From Mesorhizobium comanense (GTDB lineage: Bacteria; Pseudomonadota; Alphaproteobacteria; Rhizobiales; Rhizobiaceae), in assembly GCF_005503535.1 (NCBI RefSeq), contig NZ_SCNN01000005.1:186001-250000 (forward strand): a stretch of 64,000 nt of DNA, in the 5' to 3' direction. Below the pieces are notes generated by a model. The model made no database searches, was not told the origin of the DNA, and was given only the letters and a program-made list of their open reading frames with translations. Positions 45,534-53,897 of this stretch are shown one piece after another (position 1 is the first letter of the stretch; each line of letters opens with the position of its first letter). Both the position numbers and the translations under genes were made by a program.

Positions 45534-46946
45534 TTGGCAGCGTTCGATGAAATGCTTCCGGAAGTCTCCGGATTGAGAAGACCGTATTCGGCTTATGATC
45601 GCTGGCTCCAGGAGCAGGATCCCGCCAGGCTTACCGAGAAGATGCAGGACGCCGAGCGCGTCTTCCGCAAGACCGGCATCACTTTCGCCGTCTATGGCGA
45701 GCAGGAAGCCTCCGAACGACTGATCCCGTTCGATATCGTTCCCCGCATCATCTCAGGCAATGAGTGGCGTCGCCTGACGCAAGGCATCGAGCAGCGCGTG
45801 CAGGCGCTGAATGCTTTCCTCGACGACATCTATCACCGCCAGGAAATCCTGCGCGCGGGCCGCGTTCCCAAGGAACTGATCGCCAGGAACGAGGCTTTCC
45901 TGCCCGAGATGATCGGCGTGCGGCCACCGGCCGGCGTTTACACCCACATCATCGGCGTCGACATTGTCCGCATCAGCGAGGACGAGTTCTACGTGCTGGA
46001 AGACAACGCCCGCACGCCGTCCGGCGTTTCCTACATGCTGGAGAACCGCGAGACGATGATGCAGCTATTTCCGGAGCTGTTCCAGAAGATCAAGGTGCGG
46101 CCGGTCGAGAACTACCCGCAGCTGCTGCGCCAGTCGCTGGCGGCGGTGCGACCGCAGAGCACCAAGGGCGCGCCGACCATCGCCGTGCTGACCCCGGGCA
46201 GTTTCAACTCGGCCTATTTCGAGCACGCCTTCCTAGCCGACCAGATGGGCGTGCAACTGGTCGAGGGGCAGGATCTGCGCGTCGTCGATGGCCATGTCGC
46301 GATGCGCACGACCGAGGGCTACAAGCAGATCGACGTGCTTTACCGCCGCGTCGATGATTCCTTCCTCGACCCGCTGACCTTCCGGCCGGATTCGGCCCTT
46401 GGCATACCCGGCATCATGGATGTCTACCGCGCCGGCAACATCACTATCGCCAACGCACCCGGCACTGGCATCGCCGACGACAAGGCGATCTACTCCTACA
46501 TGCCCGAGATCGTCGAATTCTATACCGGGCGCAAGGCGATCCTCGGCAACATACCGACCTGGCGCTGCTCGGAACCGGATAGCCTGAAATATGTGCTCGA
46601 GCACATCCACGAACTGGTCATCAAGGAAGTGCACGGCTCCGGCGGATACGGCATGCTGGTCGGGCCGGCGGCAACCAAGAAGGAATGCGAGGCCTTCGCC
46701 AAGAAGCTGCAGGCCAAGCCCTCGAACTACATCGCACAGCCGACACTGGCGCTGTCGACCTGTCCGATCCTGACCGAGAAGGGCCTGTCGCCGCGCCATG
46801 TCGATCTCAGGCCCTATGTGCTGGTCTCCGATCGCATCCAGATCGTGCCGGGCGGGTTGACGCGCGTTGCGCTGAAGGAGGGATCGCTGGTCGTCAACTC
46901 CTCACAGGGCGGCGGGACGAAGGATACGTGGGTGCTGGATGATTGA
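45534..46946 (+). CDS. Circularly permuted ATP-grasp protein (Anbu cluster)
   Basis: A 470-residue circularly permuted ATP-grasp protein (DUF404/DUF407 type). RPYSAYDRWLQ, ITFAVYGEQEASERLIPFDI, RPPAGVYTHIIGVDIVR, YVLEDNARTPSGVSYMLENR and VIKEVHGSGGYGMLVGP are family blocks; the last holds the ATP-binding loop. The group is predicted to form amide bonds. I prefer a TTG start at 45534 after AGGGGAG, giving MAAFDEMLPEV. A frame from 45477 is open but atypical. First gene of the Anbu cluster; an inverted repeat separates it from the alpha-E gene. Confidence 0.88.
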   Translation: MAAFDEMLPEVSGLRRPYSAYDRWLQEQDPARLTEKMQDAERVFRKTGITFAVYGEQEASERLIPFDIVPRIISGNEWRRLTQGIEQRVQALNAFLDDIYHRQEILRAGRVPKELIARNEAFLPEMIGVRPPAGVYTHIIGVDIVRISEDEFYVLEDNARTPSGVSYMLENRETMMQLFPELFQKIKVRPVENYPQLLRQSLAAVRPQSTKGAPTIAVLTPGSFNSAYFEHAFLADQMGVQLVEGQDLRVVDGHVAMRTTEGYKQIDVLYRRVDDSFLDPLTFRPDSALGIPGIMDVYRAGNITIANAPGTGIADDKAIYSYMPEIVEFYTGRKAILGNIPTWRCSEPDSLKYVLEHIHELVIKEVHGSGGYGMLVGPAATKKECEAFAKKLQAKPSNYIAQPTLALSTCPILTEKGLSPRHVDLRPYVLVSDRIQIVPGGLTRVALKEGSLVVNSSQGGGTKDTWVLDD

Positions 46947-46991
46947 GTGAGTGAGTAGGGATTAGTGAGTAGTGAGTAGTGAGTAGTGAGA
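46944..46991. repeat. Heptamer tandem repeat after the ATP-grasp stop
   Basis: Imperfect tandem copies of GTGAGTA start within the stop codon and run for 48 bases. The segment 46951-46970 is the left arm of a long inverted repeat whose right arm is at 47048-47067. Confidence 0.85.
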
Positions 46992-47067
46992 TATAGAGGG
47001 GAAGCGCATGCCATATTTCGTTGAAATTCAACTATTTACCACTGACCACTCACTATTCCCTACTCAC
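46951..47067. repeat. Long inverted repeat inside the Anbu cluster
   Basis: Left arm 46951-46970 and right arm 47048-47067 are complementary at 19 of 20 positions, with a 77-base loop between. The right arm ends 19 bases before the alpha-E ATG. Similar TAGTGAG-rich segments are frequent between rhizobial genes as far as I recall. Confidence 0.8.
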
Positions 47068-47086
47068 TAGCCCGAAGGGCCTTCCC

Positions 47087-48028
47087 ATGCTTCTCGGCCG
47101 CACCGCCAACGGGCTCTACTGGATGAACCGCTATATCGAGCGGGCCGAAAACATGGCGCGCCTGGTGGATGCCGGCCTGCGCATGGCGCTGACGCGCACG
47201 CAGAATGCCTCGGAAGAGTGGAACTCGGTGCTGCTCAGCGCCGGCTCGGACGTCGCTTTCACGCAGAAATACCAGGACTATACGGCGGCCAACGTAGCCG
47301 ACTTCCTGCTCCGCGACACGTCGAACCCGTCAAGCACGATGGCGTCGATCGAGACCGCTCGCAACAATGCCCGCATGGTGCGCACGGCGCTGACACGCGA
47401 GACCTGGGAGAGCATCAACGAGGCCTGGATGGCGCTGAAGCGGATGCTGGCAAGACCGATCGATGAGCGCGACCTGCCGAGCGTGCTCGACGCGATCAAG
47501 CGCGAGACGGCCCTGATCCGCGGCTCGTTCTACGGCACCATGCTGCGCAACGAGATTTTCGACTTTTCGCAGCTCGGAACCTATGTCGAACGCGCCGACA
47601 ACACGGCTCGCATCCTCGACGTGAAGTATTACGTGCTTTTGCCATCGATCTCCTGGGTCGGGTCGACCCTCGACAACTACCAGTGGGAATCGATCCTGCG
47701 CTCGGTGTCGGCGCATCGCTCCTACCGCTGGGTCTATGACGCCGACTACAAGCCGACCAACATCGCCGACTATCTGATCCTCAATGTCCGCATGCCGAGA
47801 TCGCTGACCTTCTGCTACCGCTTCCTGGCCGAGCATCTGAAGTTCCTCGGCGATGACTATGGCGAGCGCCATGCCTGTCATGCGACCGCGGAAAAGACGC
47901 AGGCGATGCTGCGCGCCGGGTCGATCAAGGACATATTCGACACCGGCCTGCATGAGTTCCTGGCCGGCTTCATCCGTGACAACACCAGGCTGGGCGACGA
48001 GATCGCGCAGGACTATCGGTTTTACTGA
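47087..48028 (+). CDS. Alpha-E domain protein (Anbu cluster)
   Basis: A 313-residue all-helical protein of the alpha-E (DUF403) family: MLLGRTANGLYWMNRYIERA, then ENMARLVDAG, with TYVERADNTARILDVKYYVL later, each with the ER-AEN/ADN motif that names the family. Its biochemical role is not known, but it is nearly always next to the circularly permuted ATP-grasp and transglutaminase-like genes. GAAGGGCC precedes the ATG at 47087. The next gene starts 13 bases after the stop. Confidence 0.9.
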   Translation: MLLGRTANGLYWMNRYIERAENMARLVDAGLRMALTRTQNASEEWNSVLLSAGSDVAFTQKYQDYTAANVADFLLRDTSNPSSTMASIETARNNARMVRTALTRETWESINEAWMALKRMLARPIDERDLPSVLDAIKRETALIRGSFYGTMLRNEIFDFSQLGTYVERADNTARILDVKYYVLLPSISWVGSTLDNYQWESILRSVSAHRSYRWVYDADYKPTNIADYLILNVRMPRSLTFCYRFLAEHLKFLGDDYGERHACHATAEKTQAMLRAGSIKDIFDTGLHEFLAGFIRDNTRLGDEIAQDYRFY

Positions 48029-48041
48029 GCGGAAGATGGCG

Positions 48042-48836
48042 ATGCGGCTCAAGATCACCCATCGGACCGAGTACAGCTACGATGCGCCGGTGCAGTATCT
48101 GCTGCAGCGGCTGAGGTTGTTGCCGCTCAGCGGGCAGACGCAGACGGTCAACGCGTGGACGATCAAGGTCGACGGCGCGCGCGAGGAGTTGCGCTTCGCC
48201 GACCATTTCGGCAATGACACGCGGCTGGTGAGCATCGAAGGCGGTCACAATGCCATCATCGTCGAGGCCTCGGGCGAAGTGATGACGCGCGACACGTCAG
48301 GTGTGAGCGGACCGCATCAGGGGTTCGCACCGCTCTGGCTGTTCACGCAGGAAACGCCCCTGACGATGATCGGCGCGGGCATACGCGGCCTGGCCGAGGC
48401 AGTTGGCAAAGGCACCGATATCGAAAGGCTGCACCGGCTGATGGCGCTCATCGGCGAGCGCGTCGCCTATACGTCAGGCGCCACCAACGCGGCGACGCCG
48501 GCGGAAGAGGCGCTGGCGCTGAAGACAGGGGTCTGCCAGGACCACAGCCATATTTTCGCGACCGCGGCGCGCGCCATGGGTTTTCCGGCCCGCTATGTCA
48601 GCGGCTATCTGATGATGGATGCCGCCGTCGAGCAGGCGGCCAGCCATGCCTGGGCCGAGGCGCATGTCCCAGGCCTGGGCTGGGTCGCCTTCGACCCCGC
48701 CAACGGCATCTCTCCCGATGAGCGTTATGTGAGGATAGCGATCGGCCGCGACTATCGCGATGCCTCGCCCGTCTCGGGGATTCTGCTCGGCCAGGTGCAA
48801 GAGAAGCTTGCTGTAACCGTCAGCGTCGAGCAGTAA
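48042..48836 (+). CDS. Transglutaminase-like cysteine protease family protein (Anbu cluster)
   Basis: A 264-residue protein. The N-terminal part (MRLKITHRTEYSYDAPVQYL) is the Bact_transglu_N domain. The catalytic triad of the transglutaminase-like domain is visible as Cys in TGVCQDHSHIF, His in ASHAWAEAHV and Asp in AFDPANG. Members hydrolyse or join amide bonds. The ATG at 48042 has GGAAG at a good distance; one six bases upstream is also possible. Third gene of the Anbu cluster; a 222-base gap with a structured repeat leads to the Anbu gene. Confidence 0.88.
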   Translation: MRLKITHRTEYSYDAPVQYLLQRLRLLPLSGQTQTVNAWTIKVDGAREELRFADHFGNDTRLVSIEGGHNAIIVEASGEVMTRDTSGVSGPHQGFAPLWLFTQETPLTMIGAGIRGLAEAVGKGTDIERLHRLMALIGERVAYTSGATNAATPAEEALALKTGVCQDHSHIFATAARAMGFPARYVSGYLMMDAAVEQAASHAWAEAHVPGLGWVAFDPANGISPDERYVRIAIGRDYRDASPVSGILLGQVQEKLAVTVSVEQ

Positions 48837-48935
48837 TCGGCTGGAGCCGGACGCTGAAGGACGAATCGACCTGAAATCTCGATCCGTCTCTGGTCAACGG
48901 GATGGGCATGGTGTCGTTCGGCGTCGTGCTCGAAA

Positions 48936-49033
48936 GCAATTTCAGGAAAAGTGTGAGCGGTTTTCTGTCTGAAATTGCGTGATAACAAAGAGTTGGAGTG
49001 ATTTGCCGTCTCCGTGAAACGGTGAAGCACTCC
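48936..49033 (-). repeat. Rhizobial intergenic structured repeat, copy 3
   Basis: Reverse-oriented copy of the element at 5875-5973. Arms GCAATTTCA (48936-48944) and TGAAATTGC (48970-48978) with an inner stem of GAAAA/TTTTC and a loop holding GTGTGAGCGG. The second hairpin is GGAGTG.TT...CG (48995 on) with its partner ending CACTCC at 49033. It ends 25 bases before the Anbu ATG, within the likely leader. Confidence 0.78.
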
Positions 49034-49058
49034 AGGGATTACCGCCGGAAGAGAAATC

Positions 49059-49790
49059 ATGACTTATTGCGTCGGCCTCAAGATCGATCGCGGGCTCGTC
49101 TTCATGTCGGACACGCGCACCAATGCCGGCATGGACTCGATCTCCACCTTCAAGAAGATGCATGTCTGGGAACAGCCCGGCGAGCGCGTCATCGTCTTGA
49201 TGTCGGCCGGCAATCTGGCGACGACCCAGGCCGTGGTCAGCCTGCTCGACGAGCGCACAAAGGCGGTGGGCGACCGCCACGAAAAGCTCCTCGAAACGCC
49301 ATCGATGTACCAGACGGTGCGGCTGGTGGGCGACACGGTGAAAGAGGTCATCGCGCAATCCTCGCCGACTGGCGACAAGGCCGATTCCTATTTCAACGCC
49401 TCCTTCATCCTGGGTGGTCAGATCAAGGGCAGTCCGCCGCGCCTGTTCATGATCTATCCCGAAGGCAATTTCATCGAATCGACCGACGACACGCCCTTCT
49501 TCCAGATCGGCGAGACCAAATACGGCAAGCCGATCATCATCCGCGCCTATGAGCGCACGATGAGTCTGGCCGAGACGGTGAAACTGCTGCTTGTGTCGTT
49601 CGATTCGACACTGAAGTCGAACCTGTCGGTCGGTCTGCCGCTGGACCTGCTTTTCCTGGAAAAGGATGCCTTCCAGGCCGGGCTGAAGAAGCGGATCGGC
49701 CAGGACGACCCGTATTACCGCGCCATCTCCGAGGGCTGGTCGAACGCGCTGAAGACGGCTTTTGCCAGCCTGCCGGATTTTCCGGGGTGA
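49059..49790 (+). CDS. Anbu, proteasome-related peptidase
   Basis: A 243-residue Ntn-hydrolase of the Anbu group, the bacterial proteasome-like peptidase. After Met comes Thr2, the expected nucleophile once Met is removed (MTYCVGLKIDRGLVFMSDTR). FKKMHVW supplies the lysine and DTRTNAG the acid. Anbu assembles into open helical or ring-like particles; its natural substrate is not settled. The context is the known one: ATP-grasp, alpha-E and transglutaminase-like genes directly upstream on the same strand. Confidence 0.92.
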   Translation: MTYCVGLKIDRGLVFMSDTRTNAGMDSISTFKKMHVWEQPGERVIVLMSAGNLATTQAVVSLLDERTKAVGDRHEKLLETPSMYQTVRLVGDTVKEVIAQSSPTGDKADSYFNASFILGGQIKGSPPRLFMIYPEGNFIESTDDTPFFQIGETKYGKPIIIRAYERTMSLAETVKLLLVSFDSTLKSNLSVGLPLDLLFLEKDAFQAGLKKRIGQDDPYYRAISEGWSNALKTAFASLPDFPG

Positions 49791-49896
49791 GGGCGGCTGC
49801 CCCTGAGCTTGGCCGGTTGCTTCAACATAATTAACGTGTTAATGAAATGCCGACACCGGATTGGTCGCCGGCATTACGTGCTGCCTGGGAGGATGG

Positions 49897-51309
49897 ATGA
49901 ACAACGAAGAGTTCCGCGGCTGGTCGCGGCGCGCCGCCGACTGGGGCGCCGACTATCGGGCAAGCCTGCGTGATCTGCCGGTGCGTCCGGCGGTTGCGCC
50001 CGGAGACATCTTCCGCAGCATCGAGGTGTCGCCGCCAGAAAATGCCGAGCCGATGGACAGGATCTTCGCCGATTTCGAAGACAAGATCGTGCCGGGGATG
50101 ACGCATTGGCAGCATCCGCGCTTCTTCGCCTATTTCCCTGCGAACGCGGCGCCGGTCTCGGTGGTGGCGGAATATCTGGTCTCGGCAATGGCCGCGCAAT
50201 GCATGCTGTGGCAGACATCGCCGGCGGCGACCGAACTCGAGACGCGCACCGTCGACTGGATGCGCCAGGCGCTCGGCCTGCCTGAGGGGTTTTCCGGGGC
50301 GATCCAGGATTCGGCTTCGTCCGCCACGCTGAACGCTGTGCTGACCATGCGCGAGCGCGCACTCGACTGGCAGGGCAACAAGAAGGGCCTGGCAGGCCAG
50401 GCGAAGCTTCGTATCTATTCCTCCGACCAGGTGCACACCTCTATCGATCGGGCGATCTGGGTCGCCGGGATAGGCGAGGACAATCTCGTGCGCATTCCTG
50501 TCAGCGGCAGGTTTCGCGCCATGGACACGGCCGCGCTCGAGGCGGCTATCGTCGCCGACAAGCAGGCTGACCTACTGCCAGCCGGCATCATCGCCTGCGT
50601 CGGCGGCACGAGTACCGGCGGCACGGACGACATAGCGGCGGTCGCAGAAGTGGCCAAGCGGCATGGGCTCTACCTCCATGTCGATGCCGCCTGGGCCGGA
50701 TCGGCGATGATCTGCCCGGAGTACCGCCATTTCTGGAGCGGCGTCGAAGGCGCCGATTCGATCGTCTTCAATCCGCACAAATGGCTGGGCGCGCAATTCG
50801 ACTGCTCGATCCAGTTCCTGCGCGACCCCGAAAGCCATGTCAGGACGCTGGCGATCAAGCCGGACTATTTGAAGACCCATGGCCATGACGGCATCATCAA
50901 TTATTCCGAATGGTCGGTGCCGCTCGGCCGGCGCTTCCGCGCCCTGAAATTATGGTTCCTGCTGCGCGCTCACGGGCTGGAAAACCTGCGCGCCATGATC
51001 CGCAACCACGTCGCCTGGAGCGAACGCCTTGCCGGACGGCTGGCGAACGAGCCGGATTTCGAGATCGTCAGCGAACCGATGCTGTCGCTGTTTTCATTCC
51101 GGCACAAAGCTGTCTCAAGCGTCGATGCCGACGAGCACAATCTGCGCCTGGTCAATGCGATCAACGATGATGGGCGCATCTACCTGACGCAGACGAGGGT
51201 GGATGGGTGGGTGGCGATCCGCTTTCAGGTCGGGCAGTTCGAAGCGACGAGCGATGATGTCGATGCTGCATTTGGCGTCATCACCGAAATCGCGAGAGGC
51301 ATGGCCTGA
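49897..51309 (+). CDS. Pyridoxal phosphate-dependent decarboxylase (aromatic amino-acid type)
   Basis: A 470-residue group II decarboxylase. The PLP lysine is K295 in NPHKWLG; HVDAAWAGSAM gives the Asp that contacts the cofactor, and THWQHPRFFAYFPANAAPVS is the substrate-side loop of the aromatic-L-amino-acid/tyrosine/DOPA group. It would convert an aromatic amino acid to the amine and CO2; which one is uncertain. GGGAGG lies six bases before the ATG. A small palindrome ATTAAC-GT-GTTAAT lies upstream at 49830-49843. The gene stands alone between the Anbu and glp clusters. Confidence 0.88.
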   Translation: MNNEEFRGWSRRAADWGADYRASLRDLPVRPAVAPGDIFRSIEVSPPENAEPMDRIFADFEDKIVPGMTHWQHPRFFAYFPANAAPVSVVAEYLVSAMAAQCMLWQTSPAATELETRTVDWMRQALGLPEGFSGAIQDSASSATLNAVLTMRERALDWQGNKKGLAGQAKLRIYSSDQVHTSIDRAIWVAGIGEDNLVRIPVSGRFRAMDTAALEAAIVADKQADLLPAGIIACVGGTSTGGTDDIAAVAEVAKRHGLYLHVDAAWAGSAMICPEYRHFWSGVEGADSIVFNPHKWLGAQFDCSIQFLRDPESHVRTLAIKPDYLKTHGHDGIINYSEWSVPLGRRFRALKLWFLLRAHGLENLRAMIRNHVAWSERLAGRLANEPDFEIVSEPMLSLFSFRHKAVSSVDADEHNLRLVNAINDDGRIYLTQTRVDGWVAIRFQVGQFEATSDDVDAAFGVITEIARGMA

Positions 51310-51322
51310 GCAAGCCGGATCA

Positions 51323-51351
51323 TGATTGCGTCGGGTTTTCCTTTGCAATCA
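51323..51351 (+). terminator. Possible terminator after the PLP decarboxylase
   Basis: TGATTGC and GCAATCA are perfect complements with a T-rich loop of 15 bases, 13 bases after the stop. No T-tract follows the stem, so confidence is low. Confidence 0.35.
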
Positions 51352-51391
51352 ATCAAATTCAGTTAGCCGGCTCATGCCTTTTCATTGTTTT

Positions 51392-51424
51392 CGTTTTCGG
51401 CTATAAGCAAGAAAAGCGAAAACG
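51392..51424. promoter_or_regulatory. Inverted repeat upstream of glpR, candidate autoregulatory site
   Basis: CGTTTTCG (51392-51399) and CGAAAACG (51417-51424) are perfect complements, centres 25 bases apart, ending 12 bases before the glpR ATG. The TTTCG core recurs upstream of glpD. Confidence 0.4.
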
Positions 51425-51436
51425 GGAGCTTGCCTG

Positions 51437-52204
51437 ATGTATCTGTCGCCACGCCACGCCGAAATCATCCAGATGGCGAAGGACAATGGCCGCGTGCTGG
51501 TCGATGACCTCGCGTCTCATTTCAATGTGACGCCTCAGACCATTCGCAAGGATCTCAACGATCTCTGTGATCAGCGCCTGCTTTCGCGCATCCATGGTGG
51601 TGCTCTGTTTCCGTCCGGCATCGAGAACATGGAGTATGAGGCGAGACGCAAGATCGCGGCCGAGGAGAAAGAGGCGATCGGCAGCGCCGCGGCCAGGCTG
51701 ATCCCCGACAATGCTTCGCTTTTCATCAATATCGGCACCACGACCGAGGCCGTCAGCAAGGCGCTGCTCGATCACAACGGCCTGATGGTCATCACCAATA
51801 ACATCAATGTTGCCAACAGGATGCGGATATATCCGTCAATCGAGGTGGTGATTGCCGGTGGGGTCGTGCGCGGTTCTGATGGCGGCGTTGTCGGCGAAGC
51901 AGCGGTCGATTTCATCAGGCAGTTCAAGGTCGACTACGCCGTGATCGGTGCATCTGCGATCGACCATGACGGCGCTTTGCTCGATTTCGATTTTCGCGAA
52001 GTAAAGGTGGCGCAGGCAATCATCGCCAACGCCAGGCACGTCATACTGGTCTCCGACCAGACCAAATTCGAGCGAACCGCGCCGGTGCGCATCGGCCATC
52101 TCTCGCAGGTCAACACCTTCATCACCGATCGATGCGACATTCCCTCGGTGCGTAGGATCTGCCAGGAGGCCGAGGTTCAGCTGATCGAGACATCGACTGG
52201 CTGA
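51437..52204 (+). CDS. glpR: DeoR-family repressor of glycerol genes (GlpR)
   Basis: A 255-residue DeoR-family regulator. The helix-turn-helix is at about 18-45 (RVLVDDLASHFNVTPQTIRK, then DLNDL), and the sugar-phosphate sensing domain has FINIGTTTEAVSKAL and the C-terminal VGEAAVDFIRQFKVDYAVIG. Position directly before glpD and the transporter genes makes it the glycerol repressor, which would release DNA on binding glycerol-3-phosphate. It is transcribed in the same direction as glpD, 125 bases ahead. TTTCG-type inverted repeats lie upstream of both genes. Confidence 0.88.
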   Translation: MYLSPRHAEIIQMAKDNGRVLVDDLASHFNVTPQTIRKDLNDLCDQRLLSRIHGGALFPSGIENMEYEARRKIAAEEKEAIGSAAARLIPDNASLFINIGTTTEAVSKALLDHNGLMVITNNINVANRMRIYPSIEVVIAGGVVRGSDGGVVGEAAVDFIRQFKVDYAVIGASAIDHDGALLDFDFREVKVAQAIIANARHVILVSDQTKFERTAPVRIGHLSQVNTFITDRCDIPSVRRICQEAEVQLIETSTG

Positions 52205-52236
52205 GCGCTTCACGCCATGCTCACGAGCTTGTGATA

Positions 52237-52313
52237 TTTCGTTTGACATTCGTTATTAGTTCGAAATAATTCCGCCACGGTTTCGCAAAAGACCAAAATT
52301 GGTGCAATGCGAA
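52237..52313. promoter_or_regulatory. Candidate GlpR operator region upstream of glpD
   Basis: Three TTCG cores start at 52237, 52248 and 52259, exactly 11 bases apart, and the outer two form ATTTCG/CGAAAT complements. A second inverted repeat TTTCGCA (52280-52286) and TGCGAAA (52307-52313) follows. TTCG-W-W is also the core of E. coli GlpR sites. Binding is inferred only. Confidence 0.45.
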
Positions 52314-52329
52314 ATCGTGGAGGAATTAA

Positions 52330-53856
52330 GTGGACACGTCTTCAGTCCGGGACATCTTCGTCATAGGCGGCGGCATCAATGGTTGCGGCATCGCCCGTGA
52401 TGCCGTTGGGCGCGGGTTTTCGGTGTTTCTGGCCGAGATGGACGATCTCGCCAGCGGGACCTCTTCCGGCTCGACCAAACTGATCCATGGCGGCCTGCGC
52501 TACCTCGAATTCTACGAATTCCGGCTGGTGCGCGAAGCGCTCATGGAACGCGAGGTTCTGTGGAAGAACGCGCCGCACATCATCTGGCCAATGCGCTTCG
52601 TGCTGCCCTACGCCAAGGGGCTGCGCCCGGCCTGGCTGATCAGGCTCGGTCTGTTCCTCTACGACAATATTGGCGGCCGCAAACTGCTGCCGGCTACCAG
52701 GACGCTGGACATGACCCGCGATCCGGCCGGCAAGCCTTTGAAGCCATTGTTCAAAAAGGCTTTCGAGTATTCGGATGGCTGGGTCAACGACGCCCGCCTT
52801 GTGGCGTTGAACGCGCGTGATGCCGCCGACCGGGGCGCAACGATACGAACCCGCACGAAAGTGGTTGCCGCGCGCCGCGAAAACGGCCTGTGGGCGATCA
52901 GCATCGAAGACCTGCGGACCGGCGAGACCGAGGAGGTCAAGGCGCGGCTTCTGGTCAACGCCGCGGGACCCTGGGTCGATCATGTGCTTTCCGGCGTCGT
53001 CGGCCAGAACAATGTGCACAATGTCCGCCTGGTGCAGGGCAGCCATATCGTCATCGCCAAGAAATTCGACGATCCGCGCGCCTATTTCTTCCAGAACAAG
53101 GATGGCCGCATCATCTTCGCCATTCCCTACGAGGAAGAATTCACGCTGATCGGCACCACCGACCAGGATCATCCCGGTGACCCGCACGATGTGAAGATCT
53201 CTGATGCCGAGATCGATTATCTCTGCGCCGCCGCCAGCGAGTATTTCGCGGTGCCGGTCAAGCGCTCGGACATTGTCTGGACCTACTCGGCGGTGCGCCC
53301 GCTCTATGATGATGGCGCGTCCAAGGCGCAGGAAGCCACGCGGGACTACGTGCTGAAGGCGGATGGCGGCGAGGGCACCCCGCCGCTGGTCAATGCCTTC
53401 GGCGGCAAGATCACCACCTATCGCCGCCTGTCGGAATCGATGCTGGAGAAGATCGAGGGTTTTCTCGGCAAACGCGGCAAGCCCTGGACTTCGGATGCGC
53501 CGCTGCCGGGCGGCGATTTCCCGGCCACCGGTTTCGATGCGCAGGTGGCGAAGCTGAAGGCGGCCTACCCCTTTCTCGATGCGCGTATCGCGCGCCGGCT
53601 TACCCGGCTTTACGGCACACGTGCATCTGTCCTGCTTGGCCTCGCCAAGTCGAATGCGGATCTCGGCCGCGATTTCGGTGGCGACCTCTATGAGGCCGAG
53701 GTGCGCTATCTCGTTGAAAACGAATGGGCTCTCACCGCGCAGGATGTGCTGTGGCGGCGCACCAAGCGTGGCCTGCATCTCAGCCGCGAGCAGGTCGCCG
53801 CATTGGACGAATTCATGCACGGCATAAGCCGCAGGCATGTTGCGGCGGCCGAATGA
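52330..53856 (+). CDS. glpD: Glycerol-3-phosphate dehydrogenase, FAD-dependent
   Basis: A 508-residue membrane-associated flavoenzyme that oxidises glycerol-3-phosphate to dihydroxyacetone phosphate and feeds the quinone pool. The FAD motif is VIGGGINGCGIARDAVGRG at about residues 11-29. Next come ASGTSSGSTKLIHGGLRYLE (FAD_oxidored block), YEEEFTLIGTTDQDH and FGGKITTYRRLSE. Length is standard. The start is GTG at 52330 with GGAGGA eight bases upstream. It heads the glpSTPQUV transporter genes, 41 bases before glpS. Confidence 0.95.
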   Translation: MDTSSVRDIFVIGGGINGCGIARDAVGRGFSVFLAEMDDLASGTSSGSTKLIHGGLRYLEFYEFRLVREALMEREVLWKNAPHIIWPMRFVLPYAKGLRPAWLIRLGLFLYDNIGGRKLLPATRTLDMTRDPAGKPLKPLFKKAFEYSDGWVNDARLVALNARDAADRGATIRTRTKVVAARRENGLWAISIEDLRTGETEEVKARLLVNAAGPWVDHVLSGVVGQNNVHNVRLVQGSHIVIAKKFDDPRAYFFQNKDGRIIFAIPYEEEFTLIGTTDQDHPGDPHDVKISDAEIDYLCAAASEYFAVPVKRSDIVWTYSAVRPLYDDGASKAQEATRDYVLKADGGEGTPPLVNAFGGKITTYRRLSESMLEKIEGFLGKRGKPWTSDAPLPGGDFPATGFDAQVAKLKAAYPFLDARIARRLTRLYGTRASVLLGLAKSNADLGRDFGGDLYEAEVRYLVENEWALTAQDVLWRRTKRGLHLSREQVAALDEFMHGISRRHVAAAE

Positions 53857-53897
53857 TGAGGTCTTGAGCCGATGCAGAAAGCCTGGGAGGAGGCAGC

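Noticed and set aside
46997..47086. A frame encoding repeated THYSLLT-like peptides before the alpha-E gene
   Set aside because: It is a translation of the TAGTGAG repeat, not a gene; the real alpha-E start with its family motif is at 47087.
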